From Fusarium oxysporum f. sp. lycopersici 4287 (lineage: Eukaryota; Ascomycota; Sordariomycetes; Hypocreales; Nectriaceae): a stretch of DNA of 64,000 nt. Below, in pieces: positions 22,847-34,225 of the stretch. The position numbers and the translations under genes were made by a program. The notes beneath the pieces were generated by a model. The model searched no databases. It worked only from the letters and a program-made list of their open reading frames with translations, and was not told the origin of the DNA. The stretch is taken from the NCBI RefSeq assembly GCF_000149955.1, contig NC_030994.1, forward strand, positions 1,218,151 to 1,282,150, in the 5' to 3' direction. The first letter of the stretch is position 1, and each line of letters begins with the position of its first letter.

Positions 22847-25533
22847 TCAGTCAAACATGTCGACATTGGTAGTGGCAGGTGGCTCAGCAGTAGGTCCGCT
22901 TGCACGTCTCCTTTCGAGTCGTCGCCGTTGTCGTCGATTTTCTGCTGCGGCCGATCCGTCAACTGGCCCTTCCCCAGCAGGTCCAGGGGGCGAGGTGTTG
23001 ACAGATGGAGTGATACCACTCCAAGTGCCATGGCTCTCAGCCAAACTAGACACTGTTTGGCCAAACTGGGCTGAGGCGCCTGGCAGTAGCGACGCTGGCG
23101 TTTGTGCCTGTGTTGGTTGTCCGGAGTAATACGCGGAGTCTTTGCCTCGTCGTTTTTGCTTCGCAAAGGAAGGGTTCGGGGGGGACAGAGGCGGCATGGC
23201 ATCCTCCTCTTCAGCTCTTCGCTCGGCAGCCGTCTCAGCTCGCTTTTGGCTGGAGTCTCTTCGGTAACGTCGGCGGTACGAGGGAGACTCGAGTCCAGAG
23301 ATGCTGCTAGCAGAGTCTCTTCGGCCCCGTGCTGCCTTTGCTTCCTCCTCTGTAAGTCGTCGGAGGGTCACGTTCCTGTCTTTATCATCATGTACCTTCA
23401 TCTTGACACTGACACTGGCTGGGGATGCATAGCGTTCGTAACGCGAATCTTCCTCGCCTGGGGCAAGTCTTGATGTATCTCGGTCACCGGGCCGGCCTTG
23501 ACGGGACCGCTGAGCCCGAGATCCTGGGGATATTCCTGAGGCCGTGGTTTCAGTGGGTGCCAGGATACCGTGGGGATCAGGTGGCATCGCAGGCATTGAG
23601 ACATGCTCACTGCTGCGTCTCGAGTGGTTTCCTGCACGGCCGGCCACGGGTGGGAGATTTGATTGTGGGGGTAAAGTGCTCATTTCAGTAGGTGGGACGT
23701 AGTTACCTCGTGCAGGCCGGGGCTCAATGGTCGATTCCGACATCTCGGTTGATAGAAGCGTGTCCGTGGGAGGGTAGCCTGTTTGTCGACGTTCGATGGG
23801 CCGGCGGCTGTCTCGTCTCGTGGGAGAGTCGTGTCCGTCGCCGCCGGTAAACCTGGACAATGAGGTACCGGATCTCAAGTCCTCTTCATCACGTAAGCGT
23901 TGCTCTTCCTTTGCTGCCCTCCTGTCCGCCATCTTCTTCGCAAACCATCCGAAACCAAGGCCACCTAGCAGTCCTTTCGCAAAACCACCACCAGACTTCT
24001 CAGGCTGTGGTCGTCGAGAAGGACTGACATAGGAAGAATAGTCTGACTCTTCGAAGAAGCTGCGACCTGAATTTGGCGGGTATCGTTTGCCTCGAGGGGT
24101 GACAGATGGAGGAGGGGAGCTCAGAGCAGTCTCGGTATAACTTCCATCAGCGGCGCTCCGCATTTGCGACATTGCAGGAGGTGGCGGACGATTTCCAGAG
24201 GGGGGGAGTAACGAAGTACGCGTGATATCGGGCTCTCTCCTATTATTGGGTGTAACATCGCTGGTAAAATCAGTCCTGGTAAAGTCAGTCATAGTTGGAG
24301 CGCTCGCGGTGGCGCGGTGGCGCCTGGGTGTTTCAGTCGATACTGCAGAATACTCTGAGTAGTCTTCATCGCGTGAGCGATCCTTTTTGGAGAACAGTTT
24401 TCCAAGTCCCAGGACGGCCAAGAACTTTGCGATTCCACCTCCGGCTCCAGCTCCGCTATTGTCCTTCCGCGTTACATCGGAATACTTTTCCCCGGTATGT
24501 CCAGTGAGGTAGCTAGCTGATCCGGTCCTAGATGGGAGAACTTCTGGTCTTTGGCTGCGATCAAAGGAAGGGGATCGACTTCGGACTCGACTGCCATTGT
24601 CTTGGTTCTTATTCTTGTTTCGTCCTCTGGCCAGGGCTGCGAGTCCACCGAGTGCGATAAATGGGCCTAGCCATTTGGCTTTGCTCTTAGGAGGCTCCGA
24701 TTTGTACTCTGAGAAATATTCAGACTCTGTGTATCGAGTGCGTGTATCTTCTGTTGGCGCCAACTCAGACCGCATTTCTGAGCGTGCTCCACCCATATAG
24801 TAGTCCCGGTGAGAAGCAGACCGCCAACTCAAGATGAAGTACAAAATAAAAAGAAAGAACATCCAGACAGCGTAGAGAATGAACAGGTAGAGTGGCGAGC
24901 CGTACAAGGTGAGTCCCAGGGGAACCTGAGTAATGCCTAAAAGGGCAATCGCTCGACCGAACCATTGGTGAATCATGATGCGCAAAGAGACGGACTTGGC
25001 CACCCTTCGCACGATCCAACCGCCCATAAGCTGAACTAGAAATAGAGTAAATATGGCGACACCAATCCCATGATGTGGGTTCGTCAAGCTTCGTTCCGGG
25101 CCGACTGCAAAGTAGCCCAGGATAAAGAGAGGCACCAGTAACAAGCCGGAAAAGACATTGAGCTGACCATGGTATTTGATGGCCCAGCCAGGACGCCTTG
25201 AATAGAATCTGGCTGTCATGACAGAGAAGGGGATGAGAAAGAGGAATATTATTGTTCCCAAAACGGCATGTGCTAGTACAAGACCATGATATTGTGTAAG
25301 TGTAGAAAATCTGTTTCCCATGCCTATCGCCTAGTGTTAGTCGAATACAATGCTTGAACTCGAAGACGGGCTTGAATACCATTATAACGCATGGTTTCAT
25401 GATTGAGACCCTGTAAATTGGGGAGTAGAAATGTATTCTTGTCAAAGTCCCACGTTCCATCTCCCACGACTTGGGTGTTGGAATCATAACTCACTGCACC
25501 AGGTGCAGAGAGTTCATCGGTTGCCGGCGCCAT
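22847..25533 (-). CDS. Cytochrome b561-domain membrane protein with long disordered tail
   Basis: Two exons, 25533..25380 and 25323..22847, joined across a 56-nt intron (phase 1; the join reads NGMGNRF). The product is 876 residues. Residues ~1-50 hold an aromatic lead-in (DGTWDFDKNTFLLPNLQGL). Residues ~60-225 hold about five membrane segments with conserved histidines (YHGLVLAHAVLG, IKYHGQLN, NPHHGIGV, IHQWFGRA), the pattern of haem-binding b561 proteins. The remaining ~650 residues are Ser/Arg/Pro-rich and predicted disordered, with glycine-rich patches such as GGFAKGLLGGLGFGWFAKK. It probably transfers electrons across an internal or plasma membrane. The donor and acceptor are not known. 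The C-terminal tail has no function I can name. Confidence 0.85.
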
Positions 25534-27268
25534 GATGGCGACGACAGTAAGGAAAGTTGTGTTTCAGGCGAGATCGGGATGTCTCGCGCGGTGAAGTTTA
25601 GAGGTATTTTTGGATCCTCGTAGCGTTTGGCGTGGTTCTTGTCTCGAGATCGGAATGAAGGAATGTTGTTGATGACCTCGAAGGCGATGTCGGATGTCTT
25701 AGGCTAAGAGTTCTAGCACAAACATCTTGCCTAAGGATCGCTGTAGTCGTAAAATCGAAGAACCAGAGGCAAAAACAAGAATTGCCTAGAGGTTTGTGTA
25801 GGTGAAAAGAAGCTACAAAAAGAGGTAGGTACGCAAGCCAAGCTTGAAGACTTGAGTCGTTCCGTTTGGGAGGGAACTCTTCCCGTCACCGTCACCGTTG
25901 CCAGTTGCTAAGGTAGGGATGGTTGGTGGGGAAACCGCGGCGCAAGCTAAGGCTAGCCAGCGCATCCCATCATCATCTGTACCTGCCAGGTTTGGAGTAT
26001 TTCGAATGTATTTGTGGGTCAGGATACGTATTGCCCGATAGTGGGGCCGTCAGCGGTGAAGAAACGGCGGCCCGTTGAGTTTGTAGACGGGAGGCTTCAT
26101 CAATAGCATTGTATTGGATGTGACGAGTACCTGTTCTATTCAATCTTTTTGACTGGTATGAACTAAACTGAGTTATGGTGCACAAACTAAGGCAGTACCC
26201 TAAAGTTAATTCAATCTGAGAAAAACCTCGATCCGGGCTTGCTTTCTAAACATTTAGTCCCTCTCGGTACTCAAGTATGACTCGCCTCGTTCTTCACCGT
26301 CTCTGTGCTCGATCAGAGAACCCACATAGTATTTCTCAAAACTGCAATGTGCTTCGGCTCCGATTTGACACTTGTCAAGCTTTTCATCATGAGGCTGTTT
26401 GAACCACTAGGAGTTCGCAGCCTGATGCAATACGCCCCAGGCCGTGCGCTGTTACGACATGTCGGCCCAAGTTCCGTATGGTCCGTTGCGATGGTACCTG
26501 AAAAATGCAGTCTAGGTTCCCATGATCTTGGGATGATGCTACATATTACGCAGTGCTTAACTTACTGAGAAGTCAAGGCTTTGGTTACCTGAGAGATGTA
26601 AAATCTGAAGTCTATGCTATTGTGCTGCCGGGATCTACAAGGTCATGCAGCTAAGCTGTCACAGAATCGCACCAAAGATCTCTCCACAGACAAATGCACC
26701 ATTTATGCAGCCAAGAAATGCACAAATCGTTCCTTTCTTTCGTCCTTCACTAATGAAAGCCAGCTGATTAGTGAAACAATTCTTATGAAACCGTCCTTTG
26801 ATGCTGCTCCACCATTTCCTCCAACATGGCAACATGGGTTGTCAAAGGGTTGAGACGAAATGTGCCAACAAAGGAAAGAAATGCTCCAGAATTTCTGGAA
26901 GTTTGGAATCTTGTGTTGAATTCACAAGCCTTTCTCTTGTGATTATGAGTCCCAGTCCTTGGAATCTAAAGTTTGAAGAGAGGATCCCTTAGGGCTACCT
27001 ATAAACTCGCAAGTCTATTGTGTTTCCTCAGCGTGTATTACACCCATGTAACATCGTTTATTTAAGACTGAATCCTGATCCTACGAACCAGCTTACGGGC
27101 ACAGCCACAGAGCATCAAATGATAGTGGTGTGCTCTGAAAGCATGAACAATTCCCCTTGTTATGTTACTAACATGTGTTTCACTCGAACGAAATGGCCTA
27201 CAAGTGAAGAAATGTCCTAACAGCAAATTCTATTCTTCACTCTCTAACTAACTTCTGCGTAGTTTGAG
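25534..27268. other. Intergenic, no gene supported (1.7 kb)
   Basis: Divergent promoter region between the b561-type gene (minus) and the GH5 locus (plus). Small open frames (26305-26568, 26614-26853) have no recognisable content and overlap nothing conserved. Confidence 0.55.
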
Positions 27269-28702
27269 ATGCGGACATCTGCCTTTATCACCGCCGCTGC
27301 GGTCCTAACTACGTCTGTTAATGCATGGCTTCCTAATACTGAACTTCATGCCTTGAACGAGCGTGACAATGAAATCTTTGTATACCCTCTTCGAACAGAG
27401 CCGAACAACAAAAGGTGGCTTCCAGCGACCAAAAAGATCCGGGGAGTAAACCTCGGGTCTCTTTTCATCTATGAGCCCTGGATCGATAGCTAAGAATGGG
27501 CCAATACAGGTGGTGAGGGGGAAAAGTCCGAATTTGACTGTGTCATGAACAAAGGACAAGATATTGCGGACAAGAACTTTCAAGCTCATTGGAAACGCTG
27601 GATTAATCAAACCGATCTCGACGAGATGTTGAGCTATGGCCTGAATACTATTCGTGTGCCTCTAGGGTATTGGCTAAAGGAAGACCTTGTTGATGATTCA
27701 GAGCACTTCCCCAAGGTACATGACAATATCATTTCTTGATATGCTGTAGCTAACATTTGGAGGGTGGTTTGGAATACTTGACTCAACTCTGTGGTTGGGC
27801 AAGCGATCGAGGCTTCTACATCATTCTCGAGTAAGTCTCTCAACAAGTTCATGGCATATGCTAACTGTAAAAATAGCCTACACGGTGCCCCGGGTGCTCA
27901 AGAACCCAACCAGCCCTTTACGGGTCAATATGCTCCGACAGTTGGGTTCTATAGTGACTATAACTATGGGCGCGCGATCGAATGGCTCGAGTGGATGACC
28001 GACATAATCCACACCAAGAAAGAGTATCGCAATGTTGGCATGCTTGGGTTAGTCAATGAGCCGCTGAACTGGGACAAGGCCGTTGATTCGTTGCGAAAGA
28101 CCTATTATCCCAAGGCCTGCAGTGTACTTACTATCTGATCATCGACTTAATATGATACTAACGATCCATAGGCAATTCGCAAGGTCGAGGACAAGCTCAA
28201 GGTCACCAGCAACAACCGCCTTCATATCCATATGATGGGTTCTCTATGGGGCAGCGGAAAGCCAACCGAGTTCCTCAGGGACACCTCATTCACGGCTTTC
28301 GACGACCATCGATACCTCAAGTGGGATACGAGTGTTGAAGCTTCCCATGACGCATACATCAAGAAATCTTGTTCCGATGATCGCAACACTGACGGCCCCA
28401 CGATCGTTGGCGAATGGTTACTAGCTGTGCCCGATGATGTTGAGAAGACTGATGCTTGGAATCCTCAGACTCAGAAGGAGTTTTACACCAAGTGGTTCTC
28501 TGCTCAGGTGCATGCATATGAAGAGAATACTCTTGGATGGGTCTTTTGGACTTGGAAGGCTAGTCTTGGTGATGACTATCGCTGGTCTTATAGAGGTGAG
28601 CTCCGATTTTCAAAACGTACGACACGATCACTGATAGTAGTAGATGCGGCGAGAACTGGCGTAATTCCCAAAGACCTCGACTCCCTTCCCAGTGTTTGTT
28701 GA
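27269..28702 (+). pseudogene. GH5 beta-glucanase, secreted, with one premature stop codon
   Basis: Five exons can be traced with exact phases: 27269..27715, 27763..27830, 27877..28123, 28172..28595 and 28644..28702. The signal peptide is MRTSAFITAAAVLTTSVNA. The body shows GH5 landmarks of the fungal exo-1,3/endo-1,6-glucanase type: RGVNLGSLFIYEPWID, LNTIRVPLGYW, FYIILDLHGAPGAQ, the acid/base Glu in GLVNEPLN and the nucleophile Glu in IVGEW, ending DLDSLPSVC. Codon 75 (27491-27493) is TAA, directly after EPWIDS and before EWANTGG. Every other codon and splice site is intact, so the lesion is recent or an artefact. If real, the product is a 74-residue fragment without catalytic residues. A family role in wall or beta-glucan degradation is expected; the exact linkage preference cannot be read from the sequence. 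Confidence 0.8.
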
Positions 28703-28871
28703 CGAACTACATCTTGTGAACTTTAGGAAAGACGATACAAGAACTTATTGATGCCATTTATTAATATATATTGTACTTTTTATCTAAAGCCCGATTATAC
28801 CATCGCTATATAAGACTGAATTGACCTTGTGACGATATACCGATAAAACTTGTGTTCCAGAACAGACGTAA

Positions 28872-30857
28872 TTACCTCCTCAATACTAGAACCAGCCATG
28901 ATGCCAGTCGGTATCCAGCAATGATGGAAATCATAATGCCAACATTTCGTCCCATATGTCCGTTCGAATATCCATACTGGTTCAACACAGCCTGTCCGTC
29001 GATCATACACTGGTCCGCCAGGGTTGACTGATACATGCAACGGCATCCATCACCACAGCTATACACTCGATCCGCAAACTCATTGACCATCATACCCTCA
29101 AACACATACTTCTGGTAATCCCAGTAGTGGAAGACGTATTTGTAGAAGACATTAAGGATAGTTGGAGGAACCATGAAGCCACCAACAGACATCCACAGAC
29201 CATTCGCAAAGGCCACCAGTGCGAGGGAGATGACGAAGCTGGGAAATAGGGATGTCATAAAGACAACAAGTGACTCTGCAGCGAGTAGATCGAGGAACAG
29301 CCACAGAACCCAGGTGAAAAAGGCCTTTGCAGTTGGCTGGAAGTTGGAAAGCCAGTATGAGATGACCGAGAATAGAATAGAAATAAGAAACAGGTAAGGA
29401 ACGCCGATGAAGAAGTTGGATATAATAAGTTCCGCTGCTCCGTAAAGGCCATTGTGGTGTTCTTTGACGTATTGAAGCCTGTCCTCAATGAAAGCAGGGA
29501 CATAAGCTACTGCCATGAAACTCATAAAGGCTGAGCCAAAAAAGATAGCATTGATGAATGGCTGGATAGACTCTTGTGCAGGATCGAGTCTCACCCAGAC
29601 AGTGCCCATCATGATAGCGAGACCAAGATACATAGCGATACGAATGCCGTAGGCTACGACATCTCGATAACTCTTGATGAAGCTTCGATGGAGGAGAGTC
29701 ATAGTAAGACTAAACATGCTAGGCCTCTTCTCAATTGTATCGATGTTCCAGTCACCACCCGAAGATTCGGCAGACTTGATTGCAGTGTTGACTTCACTGG
29801 CATGTCGTGAGTTTTGCCATGCGGCTTGAAGTGTTTCCAAGTCTCGTGATGCCTCGCCTCTATCCTGGGCGAAATCAATGTTGACCAGCTCAAGAAGATG
29901 CTCGGCAGGGTTGACATATTGAGGTAGCGGTGATCCAACTTCGGCATAGTATGCCGCAACACTGTTTACAGGTCCGAAGTAATGGGTCTTTCCACCAGAG
30001 AGGAGGAGCAACTTGTCGAACAAGTTGAAGGTCGAAGTGGATGGTTGATGGATAGAGCAGATGACGATAAGGTTGTTGCGCTTGGCCACGTCGCGAAGAT
30101 ATTTAACAACTTCTAAACTGGCAGCTGAGTCGAGACCACTCGTAGGTTCATCGAGGAAGAGAAGCTTGGGACTAGTGATGAGTTGACTCGCAACACCGAC
30201 TCGACGTTTCTGACCACCTGAGATACCCTTGCGAATGGGCGTTCCAATAAGAGTGTTGGCTTGTTCGACTAGACCGAAAGACTCAAGGAGGTTGTTGATG
30301 CGGACGATCCGTTCTTTCTTAGACAAAGAGCTATCCAAGGTCAGATACTATCTGGAAGCTGAGCATACAAGATGCTTACCCCGAGCTGGCGAGCCGCGAT
30401 GAGAACTCGAGGGTTTCTCGAACAGTTAACGAGCCAATGAGAGCATCTTCCTGTTCAACGAAGCACGAAACTTCTCTGAACTCGGCAAGTGATAAATGTC
30501 TTCCGTTGATGTTAACTTCTGCTTCAACACTGCTTGCATTCGTTGGACGGCGTGCTAGTACGTTAAGAAGTGTTGTTTTTCCGCAACCTGAAGGACCCAT
30601 AAGGGCGCAAATCTCGCCTGTAAATTCATTAGCTTTGTATCACTGAAGAATGGCGGTCACCACAAACCTGCTTCGACTATCCCTTCGACATTATCAACAA
30701 TTGCCTTGGGCTGTTTTGTCTCTCTGTCTTTGACTGTTACAGTGACGTTGCGCCAAGTGAAATTCTTGATTGTGGTGTTGAGAAGATGCTTCTCTGCGAC
30801 AGGACGTTGCTCTGAGTCCATGCTGTTGTCCAAGTCGGATAACTTACGCACTGTCAT
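28872..30857 (-). CDS. Half-size ABCG (WHITE-type) transporter
   Basis: Three exons: 30857..30668, 30617..30380, 30330..28872. The introns are 50 and 49 nt, and the product is 628 residues. One nucleotide-binding domain precedes one membrane domain, the ABCG order. Walker A is GPSGCGKTTLL, the signature is ISGGQKRRV, Walker B is LLFLDEPTSGLDSA and the H-loop His lies in SIHQPS. About six membrane segments follow, with a Cys-rich outer loop (YSCGDGCRCMYQS...DQC) before the last one. Half transporters act as dimers. The substrate cannot be predicted; fungal relatives are linked to sterol or drug export. It lies next to a GH5 locus and a Zn2Cys6 regulator transcribed in the same direction, 1.1 kb upstream. 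Confidence 0.9.
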
Positions 30858-31970
30858 TTTGATGGCTTCACGATTAAGTAGTGGAGATAAAGGGGGTTAG
30901 AGAGCACTAGTGAATGTAGCAATTGAGTGTTTCAGTGATGTCAAGAAAAGACAGTTTGCACCTTAGGTTTTTATATATGAGTAAACACTGCAGTCACCAG
31001 GAGAAATCAATTCAAGAGGACAGAAGAGAGACTGTCTCATCTTTCGGCGTCTTGACTATAGCCCGTGTCATCCACCAATTTTCAGCTGAAGCAAAAGGTG
31101 CGCGGATGGTAAAATTTGATTGCTTACTCAAACTCCGCCACTACCATTTTGGGACTTTGAGCTGACGTATGTGTTACTGCTTTTATTGCTCTACAGCCTG
31201 TTAAAGCTGGACATGTCTCCGAATGGAAGCGGACGATAAACAAGAAGCAGAGGAGGAATGCCGATATCCGAGATCCGGCTCATCTCTCATATCTAGATTC
31301 TCTGTATGTATAGTGACCAACTGCCGGATTATCAGATAATCGCAAGCTTGCAGGTGGTGGGTGAAACTGGACCCATATGCATGTAAGCAATCTCGGGGTC
31401 TAGATTATTTCTTTTCGTATTACCCATGCATGTGAATTCAGCTTCTGAGTAAGATTTTACCCAGTTCCTGAATCCGTCCCGACTTGTTGGCTCCTTCATG
31501 TGATTGGCTCGTGATAGCTTAACTCCCGAGTAATAGGGCTGAGTCTCGACCAGGGTCGCCGACGGGCCGAAGACTCGACATCGCCGAGGGCCGTTTTAAA
31601 CAGCGACGGCAAGAATATAAAGCTTATTCTTGATCTACATTAGAAATCCCGTGTCTTTGATATCTGAGAGTCAAGCCGACTTATCCGGCCTTCCTCTTCT
31701 TCAACTCAGCATTCTCACGTCACAGAGATATCGTACAAATAGATGCCATGCCGGGAATAACATGTATCCTCAAATTTCTAAATAGGGCTACAATACTCTG
31801 TACATAATTAACAGTCTAACTACTTCTCATCACACATGTACTTCTTTGCATCTGTGCATCTTGTCCATTGCAACAATACATCAAAGTCTCTCTGCTCGAA
31901 GCCACCAGCCAAAACGCCATGCTTTAAATCAAGTTTCAAGCACAATTCTTTCTTGGAAGCCCTGTAGTGT
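30858..31970. other. Intergenic: ABCG promoter and 3' region of Zn2Cys6 gene
   Basis: 1.1 kb without a supportable gene. A CGG-containing stretch (around 31520-31610) is compatible with zinc-cluster binding sites, but no clear paired-CGG operator was identified. Confidence 0.45.
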
Positions 31971-34225
31971 TTAATTCCATTGCTTGTTCCCAGGATCGGT
32001 CCAATGACCCATCATACCAGGCACAACCTGCATATCCTCAAACTCGTGAATCATAGCGTCGTCCGCCGCAATCCTATCCATCGCTTCATCATGAGTCATA
32101 CTGATCCAAAACTGGGGCAATACCCTATACTGCTTCTTGACCTGGTAGATGCTTCGAGCCATGCTCTTCACAGAACTACTCTCTCGCTCTGAAGCGCTCC
32201 ATACTAAAGACATTCGTGAGAGGGCACCAATGTTCAGGCGGAGCACCTGGCGTAAGTTGTTCTCGGTATCGGGTGTAAATATAGCCCATCTGTTGAGGTG
32301 AATTACAGATGACATTGTAACCACGTAACTGAAGAAGTGACTGTGAGAAAGTAGCGAGACACGATGGGTGACAAGCTTGCTGATCTCTGTTGCGGCTTGT
32401 ATTATGTTCTTCGTATGGTTGTTGAAATCGTCTCTTGACGACACAGAATCATATTGGTCGGTTTGGTTGTTTGACCGGCTCAATATTGAGTTCAGCTGTG
32501 AGTATGGTTGATGAAGCAGAATCGAGGTAGCATGGGTTATCATGTGAGCTTGAAAGAGCATCTCATCAAGATGGCCATATTGCCGTAAAGCGTCTGCCTT
32601 TGACTTGGGTAAGCTGACTCGCCAACTCGTCAACATCGTCTGAATATTTCTGAGGCTTTCGTCGTCGGGTCCAGAAACGGGAGGGATTCTCAAGAGCCGT
32701 CCGAGGTTTTGAGTCGCTTGTATTCGATACGCGAAAGATGAAAACCCCTGGCTTGTACCGGAGAAGTCACTCTCATTCATATCCCTGAGATACATTGGCT
32801 CGGGAATGTCCTATACAGGCAATCGTGTCAGAGAGATTCTACCGTATGAAGAAATTAATATCTTACACCAGACAGATATTCATATTCCTCACAAGGCAAG
32901 GCAACATCAGAAGCTACATCGAACAGCAAAAAGTTCGTACTTCGATGGACTCCAGCGATTAGCCCGTCCACAATGAAAAGCTCCCACCACGTCCGCCTCC
33001 AACTCTCTTCCATCATTGGAATACCTCTCCCGTAAGTAGTCGCATATGATCTCGTATTGAGACCAATATCCACAGAAATTCTCTCGAGTCCAGATAATAT
33101 TTGTCGAGCTTGCTCCTGTTGGCCTTGTCCATCCAACCCGATCAGAAGGAGTAACAAAGCCTGTACAAGGAACCCGTCCTTTCGACGACGCGGTTCGTAT
33201 ATAAGTTGATGAGCTTCCTGGAAGAAACGGCCCCGCTCTGAACATGCTGGAATATGTAATGAGCCAATCCAGCGCATTACAGCGAGTACGGGCATCACAG
33301 AACTCTCGTGAGAGATCATCAGAAGTGACTCCTTCGGGAACACAAAAGGATGCGCGGCATGGAAATGGTTGTAAAACGAGTCTATACAGCGTTCGGGTAG
33401 AGTCAGTGCAGGGACATGCGTCACGACATGTTCATGCTGTGGACTCGTGAACAAGTTGAACATATCAGTTGATGTATCTGCTGGATCGTAAGGCCCGAAG
33501 AAAGACATATCGCTCTCCATGCTGTTGCTAGCATCCAAGGCAGGGTCGAGTAAAGGTGTCGATAATGGCGAGTTTAACATGTCGTCGCCCATATTAGGAC
33601 TCAAAAATAAGGATGAGCCCAGTGAAGCAGAACGTTCTGGTCTTGATGTCACTGAGCTTTCGCCACTGCGTGTTCTTGTTCGAGCTGGAGATACGCCATG
33701 TTTCTTGCCAGGCTTTTGAACGGTGTTTCTGCGAGGGCCTTTGTAGCCTCGTCTTGAAGCAACATAGACACAGTCAGAGCCAGAACTAAGGCAGCGAGAA
33801 CAAGGATTTACACCATCGCACTTCAAATGTCTGCCCCTCTGAGAGAGAAATGATGTTAACAGCGGCTCTACCTCAATCCAAGAGACAGTACTTACACAAG
33901 CCAAACAAGCAGCTGGGACAGAAGTAACGCTCATACGACTACTCTCAGCCGTTGTAGATGTTGATCCACAAGGTGAAGCCCTCCCATCGACACCAGAGCT
34001 GGGCGAATTTGAGTTGGAAGACAGTTCATCATTTCCCGAGTATGTATCTTCTCTATTTGAGTTCGAGATTGTCTGGTGGAATGAGATTCTGGAGTTCATT
34101 GTCGGAGAATACCACATGTACGATGTGTTCAGAGGGTCAGAATAGAATGAGTAAGGTTGGGGAGAGGGGAACGGCGAGGAGAACTCGGAATGAGTTCCAG
34201 AGAAAGTCTTCCTTCTTTCGTCCAT
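31971..34225 (-). CDS. Zn2Cys6 transcription factor
   Basis: Three exons: 34225..33896, 33838..32867, 32810..31971. The introns are 57 and 56 nt and the product is 713 residues. The zinc cluster sits at residues 107-133, with Cys at 107, 110, 117, 123, 126 and 133 (ACLAC/RGRHLKCDGVNPCSRC...DC), followed by a basic linker RRGYKGPRR. The first intron falls exactly between the second Cys and Arg111, which confirms the splice. The N-terminus is Ser/Pro/Tyr-rich. The remaining ~500 residues match the fungal transcription factor middle-homology region (CIDSFYNHFHAAHPFVF, RRTWWELFIVDGLIAG). Its target genes are unknown. The adjacent ABCG transporter is a reasonable candidate by position only. Confidence 0.9.
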
